Assembly (NCBI RefSeq): GCF_007859205.1
Contig: NZ_VOHP01000001.1
Location: forward strand, 478,796-534,028
Origin: Streptococcus sp. sy004
Lineage (GTDB): Bacteria > Bacillota > Bacilli > Lactobacillales > Streptococcaceae
DNA: 55,233 bases
Direction: 5' to 3'
Every line of letters starts with the position of its first letter. Position 1 is the stretch's first letter. Positions 28,088-37,761 of the stretch are shown piece after piece. Made by a program: the position numbers and the translations under genes. Below the pieces are notes generated by a model that was given only the letters and a program-made list of their open reading frames with translations, made no database searches and had not been told where the DNA came from.

Positions 28088-30346
28088 CTATTTTTTAGTA
28101 ATCGGAGCCAAAGCTGTCAATAATTTTTTAAGACCAACTTCAGCAAATTTAATTTTGACTTCTTGACTCATGCCACTACCAGTCACTTCAAGAATAACAC
28201 CTTCCCCCCATTTACGATGCTCAACTAAATCACCAACCTGCCAATCAACAACCTCTTGATTGGTCTTTTGATTTTTAGCAAACGAAAGAGGTTGACTGGA
28301 TTTTTTACGATTTTGTAAGGCTTCGGCTAAGCTAACGCCTTGACCAAAACGCTTGTTTCCATCAGTGTAGTTTGCTTTAAAAGAACTATGAGTTGGCCGA
28401 GCCAAGCCTTCATAAGTCAATAGCTTATCAGAAATTTCTCGAATGAAACGACTTGGACGATTATAACTGGTCTTACCATAAAGGGTTCTAGCATTGGTAT
28501 TAGTCAAATAGAGTTTTTCTTCTGCTCGAGTAATACCTACGTAGGCTAAGCGACGTTCTTCTTCCAGTTCTTCACGATCTTCAACAGCCTTACCTAAAGG
28601 AAAAACCCCTTCTTCCATACCAATTAAAAAGACAATTGGAAACTCTAAACCCTTAGCCGCATGCAAGGTCATCAAGGTCACTTCTGACACTTCTTGAATA
28701 TTATCATCATCTGTATCCGCAATCAAGGCCAAATCATTGAGGAATCGTCCCAAACGATCCAGACCGGTCTCTTCTTCTGATTGATTATTGTCATCAAAAG
28801 CCTTGGTTACAGAAAGAAACTCTTCAATATTCTCAATTCGGGATTGACTTTCTAAGGTTTGTTGTAGCTCTAACTGCTCTAAATAACCTGTCTTTTTCAA
28901 AATGGCTTCAGTTAATGCCGTTAACGTCATCTCATCTAGTTGATCTCTTAGAGTTAAAAGTAGATTGGCTAAATCCCAAATAGCTTGAGCCGCCTTACCT
29001 TTAATTGAAGAGAAAATAATGTCTGCCGACGCTTCTAAAAGGCTCTTTTCCTGCTCAGTTGCGAACAGACGAAGTTTATCCAAAGTTCCAGGACCCACCC
29101 CTCGCTTAGGTTCATTGATAATGCGTTCATAACTGATATTATCGCTAGTATTGGCAATAACCGTCAAATAAGCAATAACATCACGGATTTCTTTACGGCT
29201 ATAAAATTTGGTGCCACCAACCATGGTATAGGGAATATTAGACTTAAGGAGCGCTTCTTCAATCGTTCGAGATTGGGCATTGGTACGATAAAGGACTGCA
29301 AAATCTCTAAAGGATTTTTTACTCTTTTTACTTAGCTCATCAATCTGACTAGCAACAAAAACAGCCTCATCTCGCTCGTCATTGGCACGGTAATAAACCA
29401 CGTCTTCACCTTGATCATTTTGTGTCCAAAGTTTTTTAGGACGACGTTGTTTATTATTAGCAATCACATCATTGGCCGCTTGAAGAATCGTTTTAGTTGA
29501 ACGATAATTCTCTTCTAAAAGAACGACCTTGGCCTGTGGGTAATCTTTTTCAAAATCAAGGATATTCTGCATATCTGCCCCTCGCCAACCATAAATAGAT
29601 TGGTCAGCGTCACCAACGACACAGATATTTTGAAAACGACTAGCCAAGAGTTTAACCAACTGGTACTGGGCATGGTTGGTGTCTTGATACTCATCCACAT
29701 GAATATACTGATAACGTTGCTGATAATAAGATAAAATCTCTGGATTTTGATCAAACAATTGTAGGGTTACCATGATCAAATCATCAAAATCCATGGCCTG
29801 ACTCTGACGCAATTCCTCTTGATAGGCTTTATAGCACTTAGCAACCATTTTACTATAAATATTATCTGCCTGTAAGTCATAGGCTTTTTCATCGATCAAG
29901 TCATTTTTAACATTAGAAATTGTCCCTAAAATTGTCTTCTCACTCCATGTCTTAGAATCGATATTGAACTGCTTGAAAATTCGTTTCATCAAGGTACGTT
30001 GCTCACTTGGATCAATAATTGTAAAATTACGATTATAGCCAATAGTTTCTGCTTCTCGACGTAAAATACGAACACACATGCTATGAAAAGTCGCAATCAA
30101 ACAATCTTGAGTAGCTGGATTGAGTGCCAAGGCACGTTCTTTCATCTCCCTAGCTGCCTTATTGGTAAAAGTGATGGCCAAGATATTCCAAGGATTGACC
30201 CCTTTTTCGTCAATTAAATAGGCAATACGATGGGTTAAGACCCGAGTTTTACCAGAACCTGCTCCAGCCATAATCAATAAAGGACCCTCAGTTGTTTGAA
30301 CAGCTTGAGCTTGCTTGTCATTCATTCCCACTAATAATGGATTCAT
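28088..30346 (-). CDS. pcrA: ATP-dependent DNA helicase PcrA
   Basis: A 752-residue superfamily 1A helicase (UvrD/Rep group) acting in nucleotide excision repair, replication restart and removal of RecA. Motif I AGAGSGKTRVLTHR, motif II HVDEYQDTN, motif III GDADQSIYGWRGAD, and motif VI YVGITRAEEKLYL are visible. The C-terminal WQVGDLVEHRKWGEGVI is the Tudor-like RNA polymerase-binding module of PcrA. AAAGGAGAATAAG precedes the ATG. Confidence 0.97.
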   Translation of the reverse strand: MNPLLVGMNDKQAQAVQTTEGPLLIMAGAGSGKTRVLTHRIAYLIDEKGVNPWNILAITFTNKAAREMKERALALNPATQDCLIATFHSMCVRILRREAETIGYNRNFTIIDPSEQRTLMKRIFKQFNIDSKTWSEKTILGTISNVKNDLIDEKAYDLQADNIYSKMVAKCYKAYQEELRQSQAMDFDDLIMVTLQLFDQNPEILSYYQQRYQYIHVDEYQDTNHAQYQLVKLLASRFQNICVVGDADQSIYGWRGADMQNILDFEKDYPQAKVVLLEENYRSTKTILQAANDVIANNKQRRPKKLWTQNDQGEDVVYYRANDERDEAVFVASQIDELSKKSKKSFRDFAVLYRTNAQSRTIEEALLKSNIPYTMVGGTKFYSRKEIRDVIAYLTVIANTSDNISYERIINEPKRGVGPGTLDKLRLFATEQEKSLLEASADIIFSSIKGKAAQAIWDLANLLLTLRDQLDEMTLTALTEAILKKTGYLEQLELQQTLESQSRIENIEEFLSVTKAFDDNNQSEEETGLDRLGRFLNDLALIADTDDDNIQEVSEVTLMTLHAAKGLEFPIVFLIGMEEGVFPLGKAVEDREELEEERRLAYVGITRAEEKLYLTNTNARTLYGKTSYNRPSRFIREISDKLLTYEGLARPTHSSFKANYTDGNKRFGQGVSLAEALQNRKKSSQPLSFAKNQKTNQEVVDWQVGDLVEHRKWGEGVILEVTGSGMSQEVKIKFAEVGLKKLLTALAPITKK

Positions 30347-30390
30347 CTTATTCTCCTTTATTTACTCTTCTCATTATTATATCATAAATC

Positions 30391-30424
30391 AAACTAGCAC
30401 CAACGACTCGTCGATGCTAGTTTT
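30391..30424 (-). terminator. Terminator after pepV
   Basis: AAACTAGCA and TGCTAGTTT arms with an inner CGACGAGTCG hairpin, just past the stop on the minus strand. Confidence 0.8.
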
Positions 30425-30429
30425 GTCTT

Positions 30430-31833
30430 TTATTTAATCAATTCATAAATAGCTTCAGCATAGATAGCTGCTGAACGAAACAGATCTTCAAGTGCCATAA
30501 ATTCATTAGCTTGGTGCATGGTATTAACCGAGTCAGGAAACATCGCCCCATAAGCTACACCACGTTTCAACAGACGACCAAATGTCCCGCCACCGATAAC
30601 GACTTCATGTCCTTTCAGACCAGTTTGCTTTTCATAGACTGACAGCAAAGTCTTAACTAACTCATCATCCATTGGCACATAATGTGGGGTATGATGAGCT
30701 GAAGAAAGCGTTACTTTACTAACTCCGTCTAGCTTCTCTAAGCCAGTTTTAAGGACTTGTTCATCTGTCCCTTGAGGATAGCGGAAGTTAAGTGCAATGG
30801 TATTATCTACTGAGTTATCTTCAAAACGAAAAACACCTGCATTCATGCTCAAATCTCCCATGCAAGCATCCGTATAAGCCAAGCCAAGTTTTTCAGCTTT
30901 AAAGTCATCATGCAAGTTGGTTGCAATTGCTAGATAGGCTGCTGCTTCCCCTTCAAAAGCAAATTGATTCAAAAAGAGTGCCAAAAGAGTTGCTCCATTA
31001 ACGCCTTCTTCAGGCGTTGAACCATGGGCTGATTTACCAAAAATGGTCACTTGATAACCCTTTTCTACAACTTCTACCTGACCACTGACGGCATATTGTT
31101 TTGTGAACTCACTTAATTTCTCAACTAGTTCTTGCTGATTTACTGCACCAGAAATCACAGCAGTCGCTGATTCTGGAACCATATTTTCTCGTAAACCACC
31201 TTTAAAACTATGAAGATGGACCTCACCTTGATTATGACCTGAAAAATGAAGGTATTCTGTAATATTTCCTTTTTCACCATTGATAATGGGAAATTCAGCA
31301 TCTGGCGAAAAAGCAAAATCTGGATCTTTCAAACCGTTATTGACAAAATAGTAATCCATATCAGCCCAACCAGACTCTTCATCTGTCCCTACAATAAAAC
31401 GGACTTTTTTAGAGATTGGCAGCCCCAGTTCCTTGATGATTTTCAAACCGTAATAGCAAGCCATAGTCGGCCCCTTGTCATCCGAAGAACCACGAGCATA
31501 TAATTTACCATCTTTAATAACTGGCTGATAAGGATCTGTTTCCCAACCACTTCCTGCTGGCACGACATCTAAATGACCAAATATGCCAAGAACTTCTTCA
31601 CCCTCACCATATTCAAAATCACCTGCATAATTATCAATGTTGCGTGTTTGATAACCATCACGTTCAGCCATTGCTAAAAAGTGTTCCAAGGCACGAACTG
31701 GACCTGGTCCAAAGGGATGTTCTTTATTGGCTTGACTATCATCACGTTCTGAATTGATTGCCAAAAGACTAATCAAGTCAGCCATAAAATCTTCTTGACG
31801 TTTGTCAAATTCTGCTCTAAAATCGATTGTCAT
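30430..31833 (-). CDS. pepV: Dipeptidase PepV (M20 family)
   Basis: A 467-residue zinc dipeptidase that cleaves a broad range of dipeptides in the cytoplasm. M20 metal ligands are visible: His/Asp in [12 protein letters not shown], the bridging Asp in [10 protein letters not shown], Glu-Glu in VGTDEESGW, and a late His near [10 protein letters not shown]. The ATG at 31833 follows AGAGGTAATT. It is transcribed with the nitroreductase gene 21 bases upstream, a pairing also found in other streptococci. Confidence 0.95.
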   Translation of the reverse strand: MTIDFRAEFDKRQEDFMADLISLLAINSERDDSQANKEHPFGPGPVRALEHFLAMAERDGYQTRNIDNYAGDFEYGEGEEVLGIFGHLDVVPAGSGWETDPYQPVIKDGKLYARGSSDDKGPTMACYYGLKIIKELGLPISKKVRFIVGTDEESGWADMDYYFVNNGLKDPDFAFSPDAEFPIINGEKGNITEYLHFSGHNQGEVHLHSFKGGLRENMVPESATAVISGAVNQQELVEKLSEFTKQYAVSGQVEVVEKGYQVTIFGKSAHGSTPEEGVNGATLLALFLNQFAFEGEAAAYLAIATNLHDDFKAEKLGLAYTDACMGDLSMNAGVFRFEDNSVDNTIALNFRYPQGTDEQVLKTGLEKLDGVSKVTLSSAHHTPHYVPMDDELVKTLLSVYEKQTGLKGHEVVIGGGTFGRLLKRGVAYGAMFPDSVNTMHQANEFMALEDLFRSAAIYAEAIYELIK

Positions 31834-31854
31834 CTAATTACCTCTCTATTAAAA

Positions 31855-32463
31855 TTATCGGATATCCATAATTTGTTCAACAGGCAAACGATAACTCGCT
31901 AGACCTGGGACATCATTATAGCCTACTGTCACCAAAATTTCAGGGCGATAACGTGAATCAATATCCAAAACTTGATTGATTTTCTTTTTATCAAATCCTA
32001 AAATAATATTCGTCTGCATTTTTTGATCTGTCAAAGCCAAAACGAGATTCATCGTTACCAAACCAATGTTAAGAGCTAAGTAATCACTTAATTGTTGTTC
32101 GCTATAAGTTGGATACATTTTTGGAAATTCATTGACAAAACGAGATAGGGCTGCCTCTGGCATTTTATTAACCCCATGACGAGCAATGCGATTAGCACGA
32201 TTGACCAAATCTGTATCGCTAAAAATCGCAATAACGTACTGAGCTTCAAGGGCTTGCTGGCGATTTGAAGCATACATCAACTCAGCCAACTCTTCTTTTT
32301 TCTCTTTAACAACAACAAACTGCCACGGTTGGATATTATGAGCACTTGGTGCTAGGGTTGCAATTTCAATCGCAGTACGAATATCTGCCAAATCAATAGA
32401 TGTTTGCTCTTTAGCAAAACCCTTACTAGCATGACGTTTTTTATTTAATTCTAAAAATTTCAT
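31855..32463 (-). CDS. Nitroreductase family flavoprotein
   Basis: A 202-residue FMN-dependent oxidoreductase. Typical FMN-binding segments are RHASKGF at the N-terminus, APSAHNIQPWQFVVV, and the C-terminal ILVTVGY. The family reduces nitroaromatics, quinones or flavins with NAD(P)H; the natural substrate is unknown. AAAGGTGAACTT precedes the ATG and a promoter lies directly upstream; pepV follows in the same unit. Confidence 0.88.
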   Translation of the reverse strand: MKFLELNKKRHASKGFAKEQTSIDLADIRTAIEIATLAPSAHNIQPWQFVVVKEKKEELAELMYASNRQQALEAQYVIAIFSDTDLVNRANRIARHGVNKMPEAALSRFVNEFPKMYPTYSEQQLSDYLALNIGLVTMNLVLALTDQKMQTNIILGFDKKKINQVLDIDSRYRPEILVTVGYNDVPGLASYRLPVEQIMDIR

Positions 32464-32489
32464 AAGTTCACCTTTTACTTTCCTACCTT

Positions 32490-32517
32490 ATTTTACCATA
32501 AATTATGAGTTACTCAA
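32490..32517 (-). promoter_or_regulatory. Promoter of the nitroreductase-pepV unit
   Basis: -35 TTGAGT (32517-32512), 16-base spacer, -10 TAAAAT (32495-32490) with an upstream TGG extension. Confidence 0.65.
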
Positions 32518-32523
32518 ATCAAT

Positions 32524-32560
32524 AAAACACCCCGTCCTAGTTTAGGATGGGGTGTTTTTT
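32524..32560 (-). terminator. Bidirectional terminator after surface protein paralogue 2
   Basis: Long stem AAAACACCCC(G/A)TCCTA on both sides of a short loop with T-runs at each flank, 50 bases beyond the stop codon. Confidence 0.85.
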
Positions 32561-32611
32561 CAAACTAATTTAAACTAAAGAATTAGTTCAATTTAGTTAA
32601 AATATTTTGGC

Positions 32612-35600
32612 TTAGTCTTCTTTACGACGACGTTTACCTGCAAGACCAAGAGCAGTTAAAATCATACCCACACCAAGAGCTGACGCTGTTGCCGTGTTTT
32701 CCGTTCCTGTATTTGGAAGAACGTCTAGTTTGTTTGTTGTCTTAGTTGCTGGTGCTGGCTTCGCCTCAGCTGGTTTAGCTGGATTTGGTGTTTTTGGAGA
32801 ATGTGGTGTCATGACACTTGGTTCATCCTTCTTCACTACTTTACGGTAAGTGTGAACCACATTGCCATTTTCATCCGTGCTTGAACCTACTAGCTCATAG
32901 CCTGAAATAGCTTTAGATGGTTGCTTACCATCTTCGTTTGGCGAGATGACTTTGCCGTCTTCATCCACGAACGAAGTAACTGGCGTTGTCACCTTACGGT
33001 AAGTATGAACTGTGTTACCATTTTCATCTGTTGTGCTTGAGATGATTTCGTAACCTGGAATATCTTTCGATGGGACATTACCCTCTTCATTCGGAAGGAT
33101 TGGGTTGCCATCACCGTCAACGAATGATGTCGTTGTTTTCACAACTTTAAGGTAAGTATGAATTGTGTTACCATTTTCATCTGTTGTGCTTGAAATAATT
33201 TCGTAACCTGGGATGTCTTTCGATGGCACATTGCCTTCTTCGTTTGGAAGAATTGGGTTACCGTCACCATCCACGAATGACGTTGTCGTCTTCACAACCT
33301 TGCGGTAAGTGTGAACTACATTGCCATTCTCATCAGTACTTGAGCCTACTAACTTATAGCCTGAAATCTCCTTCGATGGTTGTTTACCATCTTCATTTGG
33401 TGAGATTACATTACCCTCTTCATCTACGAATGATGTGATTGGTGTGCTCACTTTACGGTAAGTATGAATTGTGTTACCATTCTCATCTGTCGTGCTTGAA
33501 ATAATTTCGTAACCTGGGATGTCTTTCGATGGCACATTGCCTTCTTCGTTTGGAAGAATTGGGTTACCGTCACCATCCACGAATGACGTTGTCGTCTTCA
33601 CAACCTTGCGGTAAGTGTGAACTACATTGCCATTCTCATCAGTACTTGAGCCTACTAACTTATAGCCTGAAATCTCCTTCGATGGTTGTTTACCATCTTC
33701 ATTTGGTGAGATTACATTACCCTCTTCATCTACGAATGATGTGATTGGTGTGCTCACTTTACGGTAAGTATGAATTGTGTTACCATTCTCATCTGTCGTG
33801 CTTGAAATAATTTCGTAACCTGGGATATCTTTCGATGGCACATTGCCTTCTTCATTTGGAAGTAGTGGGTTGCCATTAACATCTACAAATGAAGTTGTTC
33901 TTGCTGTTACTGTTGGTGTGTAAGTGCCTTTAGCTGAAATTGTTGACTCTTCACCATTACCATTAGTAATAGTTGCTGTTACAGTTACCTCAACTGGTGT
34001 CGCTTTACCAACGAAATTCGCTTCTGGTACAAATGTCACTTTACCAGTTTCTGAATCTACTGTGTAAGTGCCTTCACCTGGAACAACCTTAGTTGTTTCG
34101 CCATCAAACGTATAAGTAACTTTCGTTACATTATCACCATTCGTGATGCTTGATGTGATTTGACCTGTTTGAGTTGCTCCTTGAACTCCTGTTGACTCAT
34201 CATTAGTTGCTGTAATTTCTACTGGTGTTACTGTTGGTGTGTAAGTGCCTTTAGCTGAAATTGTTGACTCTTCACCATTACCATTAGTAATAGTTGCTGT
34301 TACAGTTACCTCAACTGGTGTCGCTTTACCAACGAAATTCGCTTCTGGTACAAATGTCACTTTACCAGTTTCTGAATCTACTGTGTAAGTGCCTTCACCT
34401 GGAACAACCTTAGTTGTTTCGCCATCAAACGTATAAGTAACTTTCGTTACATTATCACCATTCGTGATGCTTGATGTGATTTGACCTGTTTGAGTTGCTC
34501 CTTGAACTCCTGTTGACTCATCATTAGTTGCTGTAATTTCTACTGGTGTTACTGTTGGTGTGTAAGTCGTTTTTACTGTTGTACCGTTCTTATCTGCTGC
34601 ACGAACTTCAACTGGGGTTGCTGTTCCAACATAGCTTGGAAGTGGCGTAAACTTAATTGTGCCATTTTCCAATGTATACGTCCCTTGACCTTCAACAGTT
34701 ACTGATGTTGTTGGCATACCATCAGTATCTAACAAAGTAATTGTGCTGTTGTCAATTGGTGCTACTTCGTCACCTTCTGTGAACATTGTTGTCGCATCTT
34801 GACTTTGCGTTTGACCTTGTTTACCAGTTGTTTCTGCTGGGGTCGCTGTTGGGTTTACTGGTGTTACTGTTGGTGTGTAAGTCGTTTTTACTGTTGTACC
34901 GTTCTTATCTGCTGCACGAACTTCAACTGGGGTTGCTGTTCCAACATAGCTTGGAAGTGGCGTAAACTTAATTGTGCCATTTTCCAATGTATACGTCCCT
35001 TGACCTTCAACAGTTACTGATGTTGTTGGCATACCATCAGTATCTAACAAAGTAATTGTGCTGTTGTCAATTGGTGCTACTTCGTCACCTTCTGTGAACA
35101 TTGTTGTCGCATCTTGACTTTGCGTTTGACCTTGTTTACCAGTTGTTTCTGCTGGGGTCGCTGTTGGAACAATTTTTCTCAGCACTACACGGAATTTTTG
35201 AGTAATAGTTACATCATTATCATATACAGCAGTTGGTTCAAACCCATCAGCAACTAACTTATAACGTGTTGAAAATTCTTCTATACGTGATTGGGTCGAA
35301 TAGTCAATATTTTCAGTTGCATAACCTTTAACAGAATCTGTTACTAATGGATTATTTTCGTCACCCTCTACAACATATTCTATTTCTGCTACTTGTAAAG
35401 CTTTATAAGTGTAGTAAACATAAATCGTATCTGATGTTAATGTTCCTGTTACATTATTAGGTGTCGTTGATGTTTTTACATATGTCACACCATCTTTTTC
35501 AATCTGATTTGGAATTTCTACACTAGTAACATCATAAGGTTGTCCAATTTTATTTGTTTTCTTAATAGTTCGATCATAAGATGTAGTTGTTTCATCTTGC

Positions 35601-37555
35601 AACTGAACAGTATTGTCATCTTCTAAAACATAACGAATAACAACTTCACCAAAATTCGCTTTGTCTCCACCTGAAATAACTTTTGATTCTGCTGGTCGGC
35701 TAATAGCCCAAGCAACTGAACCAGATTGTCTTTCTTCAATATCTTCCCCATTTGGACCTGTAACGGTGACAGTTGCATTTGGAGACTTAAACTCTGTTTG
35801 AGCAGCATTTAAGTAATTCAAAGTCTCAGGATCCTGATAAACTCTATCCACACCTAAATTCGCTAAATTGACTGAAAAACCTTGATCTGGATTAATAGTT
35901 CCCTCTACTATTTCAACAACAATAGTATCCTCTGTTAATGAAACAACTCTAACTTTTGCTTTATTGCCTGGATCATCTGGATACAAGTACACACCATTCT
36001 CATTCGGAATGATAGAGTCACTTGTAGCGGGATTTCCTAGACCGACTTCAACAGTATTAAAGTCACCTATTTGTTTGAAAACATTCATTGTCGTATCGTT
36101 CAATTGGAACGTTACTGTTGTACCTGCAACAATAGTACTCTTACCGGCACTTACACTAAAAGTATCATAATCGCCGGTATAATTACCCTCTTTATCAAAG
36201 TATACTACACCTGAAGTAGATGCTCCTACAGGTTGCGTTGACGGATCTGCTAAAACCGCCTTATTAACAGTATAACTTTGCTCAACAACAGGTACTCCAT
36301 CTACCAAGATACGAGCTGTCACTGTCTTGTCTTCAGAAGTTTGTGGGAAACGAATACTAGTTGACGATTCTTGCCCAAAGTAAATATTATCAACTTGATT
36401 TACATTTTCATTGAACGTATAAGTATATGATGACGTAATACCAGTAGCAGGCAAATGCTGTGCTACTTTTTCATCATAAGTTGTATTACTAGATCTTTGT
36501 GCCGCATAAATATTGTCACTAATAGTACTAGACGTTAAGGTTGCATAAACAGTACCATCAGCTGATTTTAATTCTTGTAGAGGTGACACTTGCCCATTCA
36601 ATTCTTCAAATGTAATTGTAATCGTATCTCCTGGTGCATAGGTGTCATTGGCAATCTTAATTCCGTATGAAAATACTGTTCTAGCGGCTAATGCTCCACC
36701 GTCAGCAATTTCAATAGCACCTTCAGCAGTTACGGCATTGCTTACAGCAACATCACTAGCACTACTTGCTGCACGGAAACCAGCTGATTCTGTTTCGTTA
36801 TTGTTGTTACCACCTGCAGCTACTACATCGTCTCTAACCACGTTAAAGTTAATCGTACGGCTTTTACTATCACTACGATAAGCGATAATTGCTGATTGGA
36901 TTTCTGCTTGATCTGCCGCCAACTTGTAACCTACCAACTCTGGCAATGACATGTTAGCTTTTTCAGTCACTTCAAAAGTCACTTCTGAATCAGGCAAGGT
37001 TGTCGTTACTGGCATTGTAGTCTTGTTACGACCGTTCCCAATAACGCTTCCTGTTTCAACATCTGTATAAGTCACTTTATAAGTTTCTGCTACTACACGT
37101 GGCTTCTCAGCTAGCACCGCGCTTGATGTTGCAATTGTTATTGCTTCTGACTTGCTTGCTTCTGTTGCTGAAGCAAGAGGTTCTTTTGAAGAGGACTCTT
37201 GTGTTGATGTAGCTGTCACTTCTGAACTTGCTACTGATTCAGAAACTTCTTCTGCTACTACTGGAGCAACTGATGATGCAACCACTTCTGAACTTGCTAC
37301 TGGTTCAGAAACTTCTTCTGCTACAGTTGCTTCTGATGCTGGTGCAACCTCTGAAGCTGTGCTTTCCGCCACAACTTCTTCAGTTGACACTGCTGTTGCT
37401 ACTGAAGAATCCGTTGATACTACTGTTTCTTCAGCTTGAGCAGCACCTGCAAATACTGCAAATACTGTACCAATTAATACTGACGCAGCACCAAACTTAA
37501 ACTTCTTAATCGTGAAGCGTTGAGCTGTGTCTTTATGTTTACTATCTTTAAACAA
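32612..37555 (-). CDS. LPNTG-anchored giant adhesin with CshA-type and MucBP-like repeats, paralogue 2
   Basis: Complete 1647-residue surface protein. Order: YSIRK/G-S-type signal (1-42; FTIKKFKFGAASVLIG); Ser/Val/Glu-rich region (43-150); a segment shared with paralogue 1 (TYKVTYTDVETG to GFRAAS, about 155-270); a non-repeat region (270-795) that includes MucBP-like sequence near 640-720; two CshA-type fibril modules of 105 residues; two related modules of 107 residues; seven 50-51-residue MucBP-like repeats (SFVDxxGNxxxPNE, then YRKV); Pro/Lys linker; LPNTG, hydrophobic helix and KRRRKED tail. CshA-type proteins form adhesive fibrils on oral streptococci; the ligand here is unknown. It starts with TTG at 37555 after AAGAGGTAAACC. 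The promoter carries a G11 spacer. Confidence 0.93.
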   Translation of the reverse strand: MFKDSKHKDTAQRFTIKKFKFGAASVLIGTVFAVFAGAAQAEETVVSTDSSVATAVSTEEVVAESTASEVAPASEATVAEEVSEPVASSEVVASSVAPVVAEEVSESVASSEVTATSTQESSSKEPLASATEASKSEAITIATSSAVLAEKPRVVAETYKVTYTDVETGSVIGNGRNKTTMPVTTTLPDSEVTFEVTEKANMSLPELVGYKLAADQAEIQSAIIAYRSDSKSRTINFNVVRDDVVAAGGNNNNETESAGFRAASSASDVAVSNAVTAEGAIEIADGGALAARTVFSYGIKIANDTYAPGDTITITFEELNGQVSPLQELKSADGTVYATLTSSTISDNIYAAQRSSNTTYDEKVAQHLPATGITSSYTYTFNENVNQVDNIYFGQESSTSIRFPQTSEDKTVTARILVDGVPVVEQSYTVNKAVLADPSTQPVGASTSGVVYFDKEGNYTGDYDTFSVSAGKSTIVAGTTVTFQLNDTTMNVFKQIGDFNTVEVGLGNPATSDSIIPNENGVYLYPDDPGNKAKVRVVSLTEDTIVVEIVEGTINPDQGFSVNLANLGVDRVYQDPETLNYLNAAQTEFKSPNATVTVTGPNGEDIEERQSGSVAWAISRPAESKVISGGDKANFGEVVIRYVLEDDNTVQLQDETTTSYDRTIKKTNKIGQPYDVTSVEIPNQIEKDGVTYVKTSTTPNNVTGTLTSDTIYVYYTYKALQVAEIEYVVEGDENNPLVTDSVKGYATENIDYSTQSRIEEFSTRYKLVADGFEPTAVYDNDVTITQKFRVVLRKIVPTATPAETTGKQGQTQSQDATTMFTEGDEVAPIDNSTITLLDTDGMPTTSVTVEGQGTYTLENGTIKFTPLPSYVGTATPVEVRAADKNGTTVKTTYTPTVTPVNPTATPAETTGKQGQTQSQDATTMFTEGDEVAPIDNSTITLLDTDGMPTTSVTVEGQGTYTLENGTIKFTPLPSYVGTATPVEVRAADKNGTTVKTTYTPTVTPVEITATNDESTGVQGATQTGQITSSITNGDNVTKVTYTFDGETTKVVPGEGTYTVDSETGKVTFVPEANFVGKATPVEVTVTATITNGNGEESTISAKGTYTPTVTPVEITATNDESTGVQGATQTGQITSSITNGDNVTKVTYTFDGETTKVVPGEGTYTVDSETGKVTFVPEANFVGKATPVEVTVTATITNGNGEESTISAKGTYTPTVTARTTSFVDVNGNPLLPNEEGNVPSKDIPGYEIISSTTDENGNTIHTYRKVSTPITSFVDEEGNVISPNEDGKQPSKEISGYKLVGSSTDENGNVVHTYRKVVKTTTSFVDGDGNPILPNEEGNVPSKDIPGYEIISSTTDENGNTIHTYRKVSTPITSFVDEEGNVISPNEDGKQPSKEISGYKLVGSSTDENGNVVHTYRKVVKTTTSFVDGDGNPILPNEEGNVPSKDIPGYEIISSTTDENGNTIHTYLKVVKTTTSFVDGDGNPILPNEEGNVPSKDIPGYEIISSTTDENGNTVHTYRKVTTPVTSFVDEDGKVISPNEDGKQPSKAISGYELVGSSTDENGNVVHTYRKVVKKDEPSVMTPHSPKTPNPAKPAEAKPAPATKTTNKLDVLPNTGTENTATASALGVGMILTALGLAGKRRRKED
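32832..33900 (-). repeat. Seven 153-bp MucBP-like repeats with a 306-bp duplication
   Basis: Two alternating unit types of about 51 residues: one with PILPNEEGNVPSKDIPGYEI and one with ISPNEDGKQPSKEISGYKL. A two-unit block is duplicated exactly: about 33192-33497 and 33498-33803 are identical with a 306-base period. Confidence 0.9.
33900..35165 (-). repeat. Two pairs of CshA-type modules, 321-bp and 315-bp periods
   Basis: The boundary sequence GTTACTGTTGGTGTGTAAG (plus strand) occurs at 33906, 34227, 34548 and 34863. The first two modules (321 bases) are near-identical to each other, as are the next two (315 bases and its partner). Confidence 0.9.
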
Positions 37556-37581
37556 AAGGTTTACCTCTTTTTATAATTTTT

Positions 37582-37596
37582 GTGTATACAATACAC
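37582..37596 (-). promoter_or_regulatory. 15-bp dyad in the leader of surface protein paralogue 2
   Basis: GTGTAT-TGT-ATACAC on the minus strand, 19 bases from the poly-G tract and 27 from the TTG start, matching the position of the paralogue 1 dyad. Confidence 0.55.
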
Positions 37597-37605
37597 TCAC
37601 TATAT

Positions 37606-37635
37606 AATATACCACCCCCCCCCCCTATCTGTCAA
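37606..37635 (-). promoter_or_regulatory. Promoter of paralogue 2 with poly-G spacer
   Basis: -35 TTGACA (37635-37630); 18-base spacer GATA, eleven G, TGG; -10 TATATT (37611-37606) with a TGG extension. A second TATTAT lies 2 bases further on. Confidence 0.8.
37615..37625 (-). repeat. Homopolymeric G11 tract in promoter spacer
   Basis: Eleven consecutive G on the coding strand between the -35 and -10 boxes, in an AT-rich intergenic region. Confidence 0.9.
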
Positions 37636-37692
37636 GTATTAAATTAATTTTTATCAATTAACTCTTTATAATTACCAAAATTGTATAAAATA

Positions 37693-37723
37693 ATAAGCTG
37701 AGCAAGATTCTTGCTCAGCTTAT
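37693..37723 (-). terminator. Terminator after the YeiH-family gene
   Basis: ATAAGCTGAGCAAG pairs with CTTGCTCAGCTTAT across ATT. It separates the yeiH-type gene from the promoter of paralogue 2. Confidence 0.8.
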
Positions 37724-37761
37724 AAAACTTACTCATCTCACACGCTATCAAAATGAGAAAA

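Noticed and set aside
33223..33744. Identical plus-strand open frames of 71 codons in the adhesin repeats
   Set aside because: They are antisense shadows of the duplicated 306-base block and have no ribosome site or promoter.
32832..33900. Regular repeats about 150 bases apart that could look like a CRISPR-type or satellite array
   Set aside because: The repeats are long, abut each other, stay in one reading frame and encode MucBP-like protein modules. There are no short repeats with unique spacers and no cas genes.
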